NCBI GenBank assembly: GCA_963573315.1
Contig: OY752145.1
Span: forward strand, 806,001 to 870,000
Length of the DNA: 64,000 nucleotides
Direction: 5' to 3'
Origin: Entomortierella parvispora
Taxonomy: Eukaryota; Mortierellomycota; Mortierellomycetes; Mortierellales; Mortierellaceae
In this document: positions 13,504 through 24,626 of the stretch, piece by piece
Numbering within the stretch: position 1 is the stretch's first letter
Layout: each line of letters starts with the position of its first letter
Position numbers and translations under genes: made by a program
Notes under the pieces: model-generated
Database searches by the model: none
What the model was told of the DNA's origin: nothing
The model's input: only the letters and a program-made list of their open reading frames with translations

Positions 13504-15675
13504 TTACTCCTTTCTCTTCTTTTTCTTGATCTGGCCTGGCAATGCGTCATCTACGGTTCCTTCACGTTTCACGCTATGACTTCCTTCCAAGCCTGAAAGA
13601 GAAGTGGCCGATCCTGCCGCAGAAGAGAGTGCCGAACTCGAATTTGAACCAGGGGCACCCCCTACGGATGCACCGGTTGAAGCTGGGAAGAGGTTTAGGC
13701 CGGAAGCGCTGCCTCGCCTGATTTTGACCACCTTCAAGTCGGACTCTAGCTTGTCGACCTGCTTCTTGAGATCCAAGAGAGTCACAATGTTGTTTTGGAG
13801 TTGATCCCACTTGGCCATCACATTCACGGTCGGCATGGCTGGCTTGAGTGGTAATCCGAGCTGGACCAAGGTTGCTTGAAGCCGCTGCTGTTTTGTCGAG
13901 ACGATGGGCGTCATTTTTTGAGAACGCAGATAAGCACCTGGAGTCAACTTTTCCTTCTTGACCTGCACCCCCTGTGGCAAACTCGAAGAGGACCCATCGT
14001 TGACAGAGGAATTCGAGAGTCGGCGGTTGTTAGAAGATCCCTTGGCAGCAGAGGTAGCAGCAGCAGCAGCGGCAGCAGCAGCAGCAGCCTCCTCAGCCTG
14101 AGTCGAGCCCTTTGGCGGTCTCTTCTTTTTCTTTGTGGATGCTCCAGAAGCCGACGACCCTGAGTGGGCAGGTTTGCTGGAGGAGGGTGAAATGGGGCCG
14201 TTGGCACCATTGCTGGCTGGGCTCGAGGACGGGATTGTAATCGAGTTGCTGGGTATAATGATGCCGCTCCCTGGTCCGCCTGCCGCCAACGAACCACCAG
14301 GGGTCAATCCTGCAGACGCTGGTCCTCCTGGTCCGTAAATGTCTCTGGTGTTGAGCAATCGAAGCAAATTCTCCCGTTCTCTTGATATCTTTTTCTCGTT
14401 CTGATCGATTCGCCTGGCCTCCAGATATAAAGCCTCTTCTTCCTACAATGCCCAAGAACATTAAACAGTGTTTAGGATTTTGTGAGCTCCTCGACAGTGC
14501 GAGTTCTTTCCCGTGGAAGACAACATAACCACGTACCTCAATTTGCTCTGGTGTCCTGGTGTTCAAAATCTCAAGGTTCTTCTTTCGTTCAACTTCTCTG
14601 GACATATCATAATTCATAGACGATAAAAGGTGTGCCTTCTCCATAGCCTGTGCTCCGTCTGTCATCCTGGTCTTGATCAGTATCCGATTGACGGTATAGT
14701 AGCGATTTTTGAGATCCTCCATGGTCCTAGTCTTTGCTGGAGTGAAAGGCACAATATCCGTGGAGGAAGTGGCAGGGGCAGCACTCTCAGAGGTTTCCTG
14801 GGGTTTACTGGTAGAGGTATCAGAAGGTGTTGAACCTGCTGGTGTATTTGTCGTTGGCGTGCTCTCAGTTGCAGATTCGGAGGAGATAGCAGATGGTTGC
14901 AATAAACTGGGCGATATGGTGTCAGACCCTGTTGGAACACTGGTCACAGTTGAAGTGCTGGTGATGGAAAGAGATGGCCCGTTCTTTCCCACAAACTTGT
15001 TTCCATTGTAGTACTGCAGCGCCATTTGATCTACTTCCTGAGGTGGCCACTCATATCGATCTTGAATGACTACCCAACGAAGATCGAATCGTCGACAAAG
15101 ATCCCACAGATAGTTGGTCTCTTCCAATGTCCAGTCTGGGTCCTGCAAGTGCGACTTGTATTCCTCTGCAGTGAACTCGTTCAAGTTGATGGCTTTGTTG
15201 AATTTGTAAAAGCGATATTCCTCGTTTGGGTCTGAGCGAGTTTTTTCCCAGTGGTGCAAAATCAAATCATCGTCTCTCGACGGGTTGACAAAAGGGCGCC
15301 ATGTCCTATAGGGATATTCTAGAATCAGTAAAGTGTCATGCCGGGCAAACGTGGGGCATAAACAGGTGAGAAGCTAAGTACCAATTGACAGCCTTTGTGC
15401 TGAGATTCAGCTTTGGTTTGTAGGTTGGATTGTTGAATGCGACTGTCGAGACATTGTTTCCGATGAGACCGTATAGCTCGCGACTGATGCCATCTATATT
15501 AAGGAAATGCAATTAAGGCAGTTGGTTTGTTTAGAAACAGGTCGGGAAAAGAACAAGGTGCAGATTCCATCCGCTATCATTTACCAGGCTTCTTTTCGGT
15601 CTTGTGGACACGCTTGATCTGGTCTGAGGACTTTGAGAGCTGGAAGATCTCGCGGACGTCGTTGCCTGTGGCCAT
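13504..15675 (-). CDS. SWC4: SWC4 / DMAP1, shared subunit of SWR1 and NuA4 complexes
   Basis: Swc4/DMAP1 is a SANT-domain subunit of the SWR1 remodeller (H2A.Z deposition) and the NuA4 acetyltransferase. Exons on the minus strand: 15675-15585, 15493-15382, 15305-14537 and 14442-13504, giving 636 residues. The N terminus MATGNDVREIFQL and the block W-R-P-F-V-N-P-S-R lead into the SANT domain near residues 100-150 (WTLEETNYLWDLCRRFDLRW, then VVIQDRYEWP). Both match the family closely. A Ser/Thr-rich insert and the central helix with RTMEDLKNRYY follow. The C-terminal third is low complexity: Gly/Ser stretches, an Ala run of about 12, then a coiled-coil-like segment and a KKKKRKE tail. The gene is convergent with UTP20 (275 bp) and divergent from METTL16 (200 bp). 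Confidence 0.93.
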
Positions 15676-15875
15676 GCCGAGGGGAGAATGTTGCGGTGCG
15701 AGGCGGATTCGTAGAGAGAATGAATACGAATGGGCATGGATGGAGGCCTTCTAGTACAGCTGGCATAAAAAAAAACGGTGACGTAACCGACGTTTTTTTT
15801 GGCGGCAAAATGTGCCATATGGCGACGGACACTCTCTTTCCACGGACACTACACGTCTGGACTCAAAGAAAAGAA
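15676..15875. promoter_or_regulatory. Short bidirectional promoter, SWC4 / METTL16
   Basis: Only 200 bp separate the two start codons. It holds TGACGTAA (15779-15786, CRE/ATF-like) and TTTGGCGGCAAA (15798-15809, resembling an E2F/DP site). Either factor binding here is inference. No TATA box was seen on either strand. Confidence 0.45.
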
Positions 15876-18043
15876 ATGGCAAAACGAAAGCCGGAATCCG
15901 CAACAGGGATGCATCCCTCCAACCCCTACTTCAACAATCCGCCTGACTTTGCAAGCCTGGCAGACCATTACCCTTCACTCCGACCCTAGTATGTTCAGTC
16001 GCGTTTGCTATCTTCATAAATATTGTGTGGCCATCTACCCACCCTGAACTAACTATTCGTCTGCTTGATCTGATAGCGTGTTAGTCAAGACCCCTGAAGA
16101 AGACAGTTATGGCAGCTCTGAAGGACAGCTGCGCGGTTCCATCAACTTTCGGGATCCAGAGGCCCTCAGGTAAGCCGATTTACGATGTCAAAAGAAATGG
16201 CACTCTCGAACGCGCGACTAACCGACGCGTCGCTTTCAATTCAGGGAGCTCACATATTGTCTTCTGAAACGAGACTTCTCAATCGATCTTGAAATCCCTT
16301 TGGATTCCCTTTGTCCAACTGTAGATACCACCGTAATAAAGGCCTGCAATCTGTTGTCATTGACGATGATATTAATACATGTATGTTACTGTTGTTTTAG
16401 ATCCCAAATCGAATGAACTATATCTGCTGGATCGAGGATCTTTTACAAAACGACTCGAATCGTGTGATTACGGGAATTGATATGTAGGCTTTGGTTTACT
16501 TACTCTTGAAACAAGATGGCCCCTCATGATCGTTTCACTCATATCCATCACGCGTAATTAATAGCGGCACTGGTGCCTCTTGTATATACCCCTTGCTCGG
16601 CTGCGTCAGGAACAAGAACTGGATGATGATAGGCACAGGTTTGTCCTCATTTTTCTTTTTACTTCGCTTTCGTTCCATCCTAGTCAGATATAATTAAAGG
16701 GTTCATCTACGTATGTCGAATACTGAAAGAGTTTTACTTATTGACATCTTTTCGGTGTGTATACAGATATTGACGATAGGTCCATATCATATGCTATCAA
16801 GAATGTTAGTAGAAACAATTTGCAGTCTGCCATCACCATCCTAAGGAACCCATCCGATAAAATATTCCCCAATGCACTCTTTGATGACTCATTGAAGCGG
16901 TAATAGAAAAAACACTGAGGTGTAATTTGATCCGCTAGCAGGGGATCCACTAACCTCATTCCACCATTTACCTTTCCATATGAAATTAGATACACATTTT
17001 GTATGTGTAACCCTCCATTTTACGAGGATGAGCAAGATATACAGGAGTGTGCAGATGCAAAGGACGATCGGCCTTCGGCATTGTGCCTCGGCACTTCCAA
17101 TGAGATGATCACTGCCGGTGGTGACGCTCAGTTTGTGATGAAAATGGTGGACGAAAGCCTTTTGCTGAAAGCCGGGATACAGTAAGATAATAGGGTTAAT
17201 GTGAAGGAATGTAGATGGAAGGTTCAAAATCTGATCATTTCTTTTTCAACAGGTGGTATACAAGCATGCTGGGAAAACGTAGCTCGGTCGATAAAGTTGT
17301 CGAACATTTGAAAAATAACAAGGTACATGCTCATTTAGTTGGAAGAAATATAAAGTATCCGTAGGTGGAACTGACCCTAGATTTTTTGATAGATTCTCAA
17401 CTATACCCTCACCACATTTCATCAAGGCAGGACGAATAGGTGGGCTGTCGCCTGGTCATTCGGAGATGAACGAGCTCCTTGGGTATGTTTTGTTCAAGAA
17501 ACCACGGGCTTTGCCACTTTCTTCATGATCGACTCATCCCAGGTCCAATTATTCTCATAGGCATCCATGCAGCACACCTCAGCCAAGCTGGCAAAGCTAT
17601 CGGCTCCTAAAACAAAATTATCCTTCGATATCCCTGGAACATCGGTGGAGGTGGCCGTGGATCGGATATGTTCTTTGCTAGATCGACTCACTGTGAAACA
17701 CTCCTCACCCAAGGTTGGATCTATCATCCTGGCAGAGGTCACCAGAAACACTTGGTCTCGTGCAGCCCGAAGAGCAATTGCTCGATCTGCGAAGGAGTTG
17801 CAGGGAAGCGATAACTCCTCTCCAACTAAGATCGAGGCGCCCGTGATATTGGCTGTGGAGGTCAGGATATCACAAAGCGCCAGCTCCAAGGGCTCTCCAA
17901 CCTCTTCTTTGTTGTCTTCATCGTCATCTGCCCTCAGTGCTGCTTCCGTTGTCGAAATAACCTGGACTTTGGGTCAGGATCGTGATCTCTTCGAATCTTT
18001 TTTTCTGCACCTTCGCGCAAAGTTAACAGGCGATAAAAAGTAA
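15876..18043 (+). CDS. METTL16: METTL16-type U6 snRNA N6-adenosine methyltransferase
   Basis: This family methylates A43 of U6 snRNA (in animals also MAT2A hairpins), which affects 5' splice-site recognition. Ten exons: 15876-15988, 16077-16169, 16245-16320, 16401-16483, 16565-16638, 16767-16899, 16990-17181, 17253-17322, 17393-17482 and 17561-18043. Every junction keeps frame, giving 468 residues (human 562). Landmarks are N-terminal NPPDFASLADHYPSL, then GSINFRDPEAL. The SAM-binding loop IDIGTGASCIYPLLG is near residues 120-134, and the catalytic MCNPPF motif has N198-P-P-F201. Further motifs are W-Y-T-S-M-L-G-K and HQGRTNRWAVAWSFGDE. The C-terminal 160 residues correspond in position to the RNA-binding VCR region but are poorly conserved and Ser-rich. 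The stop is only 48 bp from the convergent UROD stop. Family assignment is very secure; RNA targets are inferred. Confidence 0.95.
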
Positions 18044-18091
18044 TCGTGATATATTATACAGGTGTGTGCCTTTACGGTGGCTTCTGTTTCT

Positions 18092-19541
18092 CTAGTGTTT
18101 GACGTTCTCCTTTGCAGCCACCTCCCGGCCAACCCTATGGACAGTCTTCAAAAACAATTCCATGGCGTCCACTGGAACACCAGGCAGGATACCGTGGCCC
18201 AAGTTGGCAATATAACGATGGCTACCTCCAAAAGCCCGGACCATCTTTTCCGTCTCGGCCACAATGGCCCTGTCGCCACCCAAAAGCACATTTGGATCCA
18301 GATTGCCTTGGAGGGTGACACGTCCTTGAGTAATGGTTTTGGCCAGACTTGGGTCAACGGTCCAATCGACGGACACAACATCGTATCCGCTGTTGGAGAG
18401 ACTGTCCAGCGCATACCAGGAGCCTTTAGCAAAAATAACCATGGGAACGGCAACCTTCGGACCCAGCTGAGCGTTAACTCGGGTCGCGATCTGCTGAAGG
18501 TATGGACGCGAGAACTTCTCAAAGTCGGAAGGACCTAGCTCTCCGCCCCAAGAATCAAAGACCTGAAGCATTTGAGCGCCTGCATGCACTTGGCCTACCA
18601 GGAAATCAACACAGACATCCGTGATGCGTTGAAGCAACTGTTGACTTTCGGTTGGGTACAGGAAGAGCCAGGATTTTGCCTTCGAGAGTGTTTTCGAGCC
18701 GCCACCTTCAATCATGTACGCCTGTGAAAAAGAATATTTTTTGGATGAACGATTGTTAATGACCGTCAACGAATAGCTACAATATATCGGCGAGAGCCAC
18801 GTTTGCAAAAACTCACTCACCATCAATGTCCAGGGAGACCCGACAAAGCCAATGAGAGGAACACGTCCGTTGAGGGCATGGCGGGTCATGGTGATGGCAT
18901 CAAAGACGTACTGAAGCTCTTTGTGAACATCGACCTTGTCCCTGAGCTTGCTCATATCAGAAGGCTGAACCAAAGGTTCTGGGAAGTGAGGACCCTTTCC
19001 TGGAATCATCTGAACGTCCATGCCCAGGGACTGGGGGATGACCAGGATATCGGAGAAGATAATGGAGGCGTCCAGCAGTCCATCGTACCGATCGATCGGC
19101 TGCAGGGTAACTTTTGTCGCCAGCTCTGGGGTTCTGCATATAGAGAAAAAGTCATGTTCTGCACTCACTTCACGGAATTCTAAAATAAAAACAGCGACGT
19201 TTGTCAGTTAGGATAAGGACAGAACGGACCAGAAGATTCAGGCACAAAAGCTCTTTTCCTGCGACCCTGATCAGCCATTCCGAATGAGTGGAAGAGAACA
19301 GGGCACAAAAGACATTCATACCAGGAAGGTACCGCCCGGCCTGACGCATTACCCAGACAGGTGCACGCTCAGTCTTCTCTCCCCGGGCAGCTCGGAGGAT
19401 GAGGTCATTCTGCAATGGAGGGAATGAAGAGTTTGTTGTAGGCGAAGGAGTGGTGCCGAATGAGTGCTGAGATCCAGAGGGCAGAGCCGAAGTGTGGCAG
19501 GCAAAGAGGGCGGCTACTAGCGCCAGGCTTGCGCGCACCAT
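18092..19541 (-). CDS. HEM12: Uroporphyrinogen decarboxylase (haem synthesis)
   Basis: It converts uroporphyrinogen III to coproporphyrinogen III, normally in the cytosol, as the fifth step of haem synthesis. Exons on the minus strand: 19541-19322, 19179-18821 and 18721-18092, giving 402 residues (usual about 365). Motifs: [16 protein letters not shown], the substrate-binding [59 protein letters not shown] and NLGHGI, all in family order. The oddity is the first 35 or so residues. [20 protein letters not shown] resembles a secretory signal peptide or import leader, which is not typical of this enzyme. A 51-nt in-frame segment (19467-19517) bounded by GT and AG would remove that hydrophobic core if spliced. 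An upstream in-frame extension is open to 19694, but its Lys/Phe-rich sequence looks like 5' UTR. Confidence 0.93.
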
Positions 19542-19877
19542 TGAAGCTGCTTTGGTTTGGAAGGGGGGCGGATGAAAGGATGAAAGGGAAGGGAAGAAGA
19601 AAAAATGCCTTTTTTGATTTTCCCATGGCTTCCTTGAAGGGAAGGTCGCCCTCGGGGCTTTGAAGATGCGCATTTTTTTTTGTCTGGCCTTCAACCTTTA
19701 TCACAGCCCCTGCATGTGCCCGCTTCCTTAAGATATTCGTTTGCTCGTTGTGCGTGTGAGTGTGAGCACCCATGGAAGATCCTTCCCCCACCCTTCAGAA
19801 GTAAATTCGGCTAATCTCCTCGCACGCAATCCAGTTGACAGTTGTCTTCTTCGCTCTTTTATACGCGAGACAAACAA
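19542..19877. promoter_or_regulatory. Spacer holding the UROD promoter and CBS-PB1 3' end
   Basis: This 336-bp region lies between two minus-strand genes. It includes a purine-rich stretch (pyrimidine-rich on the UROD strand) at 19560-19620. No motif was recognised. Confidence 0.4.
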
Positions 19878-22518
19878 CTACTTCTTCATTAGTGCAAATA
19901 CCAGGGCAATACCAATACCCAGTCCAAGCCCAATGCCTCCAACCACCAAGGCTGGGTCAAGTCCTGCCAGATTAAGCCCACCGTTGTGATTGTCGGTGTC
20001 GCTCTTGCCCGGTGTAGCCGCGACCGATTCGTCCTTGACTGGTGCTCTATTTGCAGGAATGTGATCTCCCCTGACACTCGCGACAGTGCTACTTGTGGGG
20101 GTAGTGTTTTGAACCAAAACTTGTCCTTTGCTAGAGACAGTGACAGTCAACCGAATCAAGGGCCATTGGTGTCGCATTGCCATCTGCACGGCGTCCACCA
20201 CGTCAGAGTCCTGCAAGATGAGAACTTGATCGTTTTCCTCATCGCAATAACTGAGCACTAGGTTGCCGGCGTCGTTTGTGTCAACATTTCCGAGCTTCTC
20301 CAAGATCCGATCCCGTAGTTCAGTAAATGATGTCGAGCTCGAGGCGAATCGATGGACTTGACCACTCTGTTCCTTAAACTTGAATGTGAATGCAGCAGCA
20401 GCCTGATCTAACAATCCCACTCCAAGAGCTGAGCTGAGGCGAACTCCAGAGCCAATTAAACTTGCCCCGAACTGCATCTCTGACGCCGATCCCGGTACTC
20501 CACCACCACCCCCTCCAGAACGATATTCAGAAGCGGAAACCTCTGATCCAGTCTCCTCGCGAGTAAAGCTCGATTCCCAAAATTTGTTCCAGACAGGTCC
20601 CTCAGATGCAGAAACGCTCTCACCTTGGATGCTATTCATCTGGTTCAGCATAGCAAACGAAACCTGAAGGACATCCACAAGTCCTGCCATTTGATCCTGT
20701 TCATCTACCACTGGAAGGTGGAGATAGTGATTTACATGCATCTTTTTAAGGGCCTCCAAAATTGTCATTGTCGAGCGAACTGTATCCGGATGAGGTGTCA
20801 TCACCCTAATGACTGAGGTACGATCCGGTTCCAGTCCCGCTGCCAAAACTCGGACCACGATATCCTAGGGTGGAAAGAAAAGATCCCATTGCGTGAGATT
20901 CGAAATACGTCGATCAATTGTATCATGCTCCCTAGGTTGTACCTTGGTGGTGAAAATTCCTGCAACTCTGCCTTCCTCAGTGATCAAACATGCGGTGGAA
21001 TGCTGTTGCTTCATGATCCTGGACGCTTCACGGACAGAGGTCTTGGATTGAATCTCTGCCACGCCATGTTGCTGATCCAGGATGGTGTTGAGGTCAGGAG
21101 ACGCCATCCTTTCTCGCATCTGTGATCATTAGCCCGGAGAGGAAGACTGGTTTAGTTGAACAGCGTGCAAATAAGCTCCAAGTAATTTCAGGAGACTGAG
21201 ATCAACTTACCGCGTCGACAATATTCTGCAGGTCTGGGTTGGTAGACTGGGACCATTCAGATTGCAGTCCTTGGAATGCATCTGCAATGATCTGTGATGA
21301 CTGGTGGGCCTTTTCAAGCTTCTCGAGCGCTTCATAGAGGCACTTTGTGATGTCCAGTAGTCCAACAACATCGCCTACAATCATTTATTGGTAAGTTTAG
21401 ATATTATTAAAAAAGCGCAATTCGACAATGCCCAGAGAGGGGTCGTACTTACCATCGGCATTCAGACAAGGCAGATGTCGAAATCCTCCGTTGACCATTT
21501 TGTTTAATGCCTCTGTGGCATTGGTGTCTGTGGTCACACAAAACGGATTCTAAAGAAAACGGGAAAGGACGACCTTCTGTCAGGTGAAAAGATACATTTT
21601 CTTCTCTTCTAGTGTTCTTGATTCCGATCGGATTATACCTTTGTCATGACTTGAGAGATGAGGGTGTTGCGGATATCCAATCCCTCTGATACGACTCTGA
21701 ATGCCAGGTCCTTGTCCGTCATGATACCTAGTGACACAACCACAATACCACAATCGTTGGTTTTTCACGTTTTCTCACGGACACAGAGATTCTAGACCGA
21801 CCCAGACACTTACCCACAAGATTCGAGTCGCGATCGATCACCAGGACAGCATCAGCCCTACAAAGAGAGATGAGATTAGTTCACTGTTATCGATCGAGGT
21901 CTGCGCGGATCCCACTACAACATGCCTCAGCTGCAGCCCCAAAAATGTTTCCTTTCTTGGGTATATGATTTGCTGCGTACCTTTTTGCCGCCATTATTCT
22001 GTGAGCGATACCAAAGTGAAGAATTAAACCAGAGAATACGGTCAAAACATGGTCATAGTGCAAAGAACAAAAGACGGCTTTCTTACCTTGCCGCATCGAC
22101 AATCATTGCGGAATCGAGTAGAGTCAACGCAGTAGAAGGGCTATCATGAAAGACACTCTCATCACTGTCAGACAGGGCTCTCTGGGATCAAAGTTGCGAC
22201 TCCTTTTTTTTGGGTTGCTCTGTTGCTTTCGCCTTACCGAAGAGATCCCACGGTTCCTTGAACGGGTCGTGTAGACCCATGGGCACGCGTCGAAGGCTTT
22301 TTGCGTCCCAGTTCTTGGTCAAGTTTCTTGCGGATAGCATCATCCTTGCGGACCTGTCGCTTCCTCGCCAGTTCAGAGGTAGAAAGACCAGTATCTGCCT
22401 GCGACTGTTGCTGGGCAGAGGGCGAAGGAGCACCAGAGTTGCGCTTCATGTTTGGGACTCCAGCGGCAGAGCCGCCACCAACTGTTGACCTTTGGTAGGA
22501 TGGGGTACCTCTGAGCAT
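19878..22518 (-). CDS. CBS-pair / PB1 domain protein with C-terminal membrane anchor (Mug70-like)
   Basis: Nine exons on the minus strand: 22518-22238, 22179-22087, 21998-21981 (18 nt), 21857-21814, 21727-21639, 21549-21453, 21374-21211, 21119-20943 and 20864-19878, giving 649 residues. Order: a basic disordered N terminus (1-95), a first CBS pair (about 95-235; motifs VLVIDRDSNLVGIMTDKDLA and NGGFRHLPCLNADGDVVGLL), a second CBS pair (about 265-395; TACLITEEGRVAGIFTTKD and HLPVVDEQDQMAGLVDVL), a Gly/Ser linker, a PB1 domain (about 475-565, beginning FTFKFKEQSGQVHRF), and a final Gly-rich transmembrane helix with GxxxG spacing ending MKK. The layout matches fission yeast Mug70 and its fungal relatives. 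CBS pairs usually bind adenosyl ligands and PB1 mediates pairing, but the cellular role is not established. The tail anchor suggests insertion into an internal membrane. Confidence 0.9.
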
Positions 22519-23297
22519 AGTGGACTATAGAACAGAAGAGGAAAACTGTGTTGTCCTTTAAAAGAGAGTGTGTGTATGAAGAGAGAGAGGGAAGAGAAAG
22601 GGAGAGACAGAGAAAGAGGGCAAAACACTGTTCAGGCGTACGAACAAAGGACCGGGAATAAGTCAGAAGAATGGAGAGGAGTAAAAAAGTGAGTGGGGAA
22701 AACTGGCAAAAGAAGAGAGAAAGGAGCGTACAAGCAAACGGGGGAGAGAAGGAGGAAGGTGCAAAGCGACCGTGCGACAGACGGGCTGTCCTCCGTCATG
22801 TCAGGCTGTCTTTCCTCTCCTTGCGCAACCACCAGTCAGCCAACAAAAAAGAGTCCTGCCCATGGGTCCGGGCTATTTCGCCGACGTTTTCGAAAGAGAC
22901 ATGGCTTGGTGATAGAGTGAAGATGGGAAGGAGGAAGCAGGAGGAAGCAACCCCTGCACACCCCTGCACACATGGAGGAAACATTGGTGGCGCAAACTGC
23001 ACGTGATTGTTGTATTAAGGGTGTACCTCCTTTCTGCTCATGTCCCCGTGACGCGCACATCCGGCCGGGTGGCAAGCAGAGTCAAAAAAAAAAAAAAAAA
23101 GGGACGCCCTCGTCACCATCATCTCCTGTTGCATGGTGATTGTGATTGATTGATTGATTGATTGATTCCGATCTTGCTTCTTCTTCTTCCTCACCACACC
23201 TCTACTCATCCACATCCCTGTATTTTGAATCCACATTCTACTATCCACCCCTCTCTGCCGTCTCCCTTGTCCAACAAGCCAAAGGAAGACATTCACC
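22519..23297. other. Divergent intergenic region, CBS-PB1 / KEN-box gene
   Basis: This is 779 bp between two divergent starts. It is purine-rich near the CBS-PB1 start (22560-22760, GAGAGA tracts), with a 17-nt A run at 23084-23100 and a TGAT microsatellite. The short ORFs are low complexity and were rejected as genes. It presumably contains both promoters. Confidence 0.5.
23143..23167. repeat. (TGAT)n microsatellite
   Basis: About six tandem TGAT units lie roughly 130 bp before the start of the KEN-box gene. It is simple sequence, probably in the promoter or 5' UTR. Confidence 0.85.
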
Positions 23298-24626
23298 ATG
23301 GGGCGCGAGCGCAACTCTTCCCCGTCTCTCCCTCCTTCTTCACCGGCACCTTCTCGCATCCTCCGCACCCTTCGCACACCCCGCTCACCACGACCCAACT
23401 ATTCCTCCTTCCAGCAGACCACCCCTTCTACGGAAAGAACCATGTCAATTGAAGAGTTCACACCTTCAACACTCCTCTCCAAGGACATGGACATGCTTGG
23501 TCTCTCTAGTGGCACACGCCGAACTACCCCAGGCACACCGTCCATCAGAATGGTTGACTCGCGCAAACAGGTCGCCCCCAACTCGAGTCTGCCCTTTGAA
23601 CGGCTAGGTCTTCTTGCTCGTAACAACAGCCCTCGAGGTAGTAGCCCTTCCTCAGTTCCATATCCGCCGAGGGTCAAAGTTGAAAAGAAACGACACACAT
23701 CCCGTGCTGCCACGACAACAGCAACGACTGCCGCAACGACCCGCCCAAGGGCACCCCTCTCTTCAAGAGGTCGCCCGGCTTTGATGGCTCGTCCCACTAT
23801 GGTGTTGGATGAGGAAGAGAATCCTTTCATGACGACGGCGCCAGCTCCAAAGAACCCAACGACAACAGACGTGATGATGGACCCTTTCCAGGAACAAGAA
23901 GCACAGCTCGATATAACCATGCTGGACGAAGAGGATCCCTTGAGTGCGTCTCTGATGTGTTCGCCTGGTTCTGAAAAGGAGAACCTCACACCAAGGGTCC
24001 TCAACGAGCTCAGCTCCAGTCAAAGAGCAGAAGGAGGCCCCCTTGCTCTGGCCCCTCCTGTGTGCAAGGCAGGTCCCATCACGCGGTCCAGAAGAGCGGC
24101 CCTGGGCGCCATTTCCCCTCGTCTTTGGAACACTTATGGACCTGACCCCAGTCTACTTCTCTCCAAGGAAAGCCTCAAGAAGGCGGCCCTGGGGGCCTTT
24201 TCAACAAAGACAAAGTCCGACTCTGGCTCCTCTTCCTCAGCCGTTTCGACGTCTGCAAGTTGTAGCAATGACAATACTCAGATTTCGGATGAAGACGCAG
24301 CGGCGATTAGGAGGGTTATTGAATGTGAGATTGAACCCCAACGGGTTGCTTTCAACCGACAAGCCCAGAAGCTTGCTGGACAAATCTTTCATTGGCACCA
24401 AGGCGAGTACCGACTCGTCGACGAGAAAGAACGCCAGAATTGGCCCAATGAATGGAAGTTTGAGGTCTTCAAGGACCCGGATACCTCGGCCAGCGGTCAA
24501 CAAGATCCCACAGCAACGATCGCCACGACGACAATAACCTCCTCCTGCACCAAGGACAGCACGGGGTCTGTGCCGAAACGTGCGCGCCATGGCCGGGTGC
24601 CTCTCGGAAGCGCGAAAGAGCTATAG
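23298..24626 (+). CDS. Unrecognised disordered protein with KEN box and D-box
   Basis: This is an intronless ORF of 442 residues whose family I do not recognise. The first 200 residues are Ser/Pro/Thr/Arg-rich with many SP/TP sites (for example TPRSPRP and TPGTPS). A KEN motif sits at residues 227-229 within SEKENLTPR. A destruction-box-like RRAALGAIS follows at about 265-273 (R266-x-x-L269), with a related KKAALGAFS about 30 residues later. The RxALG form is the one seen in B-type cyclins and securins, both degraded by APC/C. An acidic patch and a compact C-terminal module follow (about 340-390: IRRVIECEIEPQRVAFNRQ, then IFHWHQGEYRLVDE and WPNEWKFEVF), which looks folded. A cell-cycle-regulated APC/C substrate is an inference from motifs only. 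The coding call itself is firm: long frame, coding-like bias, ATG after a C-rich leader. Confidence 0.75.
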   Translation: MGRERNSSPSLPPSSPAPSRILRTLRTPRSPRPNYSSFQQTTPSTERTMSIEEFTPSTLLSKDMDMLGLSSGTRRTTPGTPSIRMVDSRKQVAPNSSLPFERLGLLARNNSPRGSSPSSVPYPPRVKVEKKRHTSRAATTTATTAATTRPRAPLSSRGRPALMARPTMVLDEEENPFMTTAPAPKNPTTTDVMMDPFQEQEAQLDITMLDEEDPLSASLMCSPGSEKENLTPRVLNELSSSQRAEGGPLALAPPVCKAGPITRSRRAALGAISPRLWNTYGPDPSLLLSKESLKKAALGAFSTKTKSDSGSSSSAVSTSASCSNDNTQISDEDAAAIRRVIECEIEPQRVAFNRQAQKLAGQIFHWHQGEYRLVDEKERQNWPNEWKFEVFKDPDTSASGQQDPTATIATTTITSSCTKDSTGSVPKRARHGRVPLGSAKEL

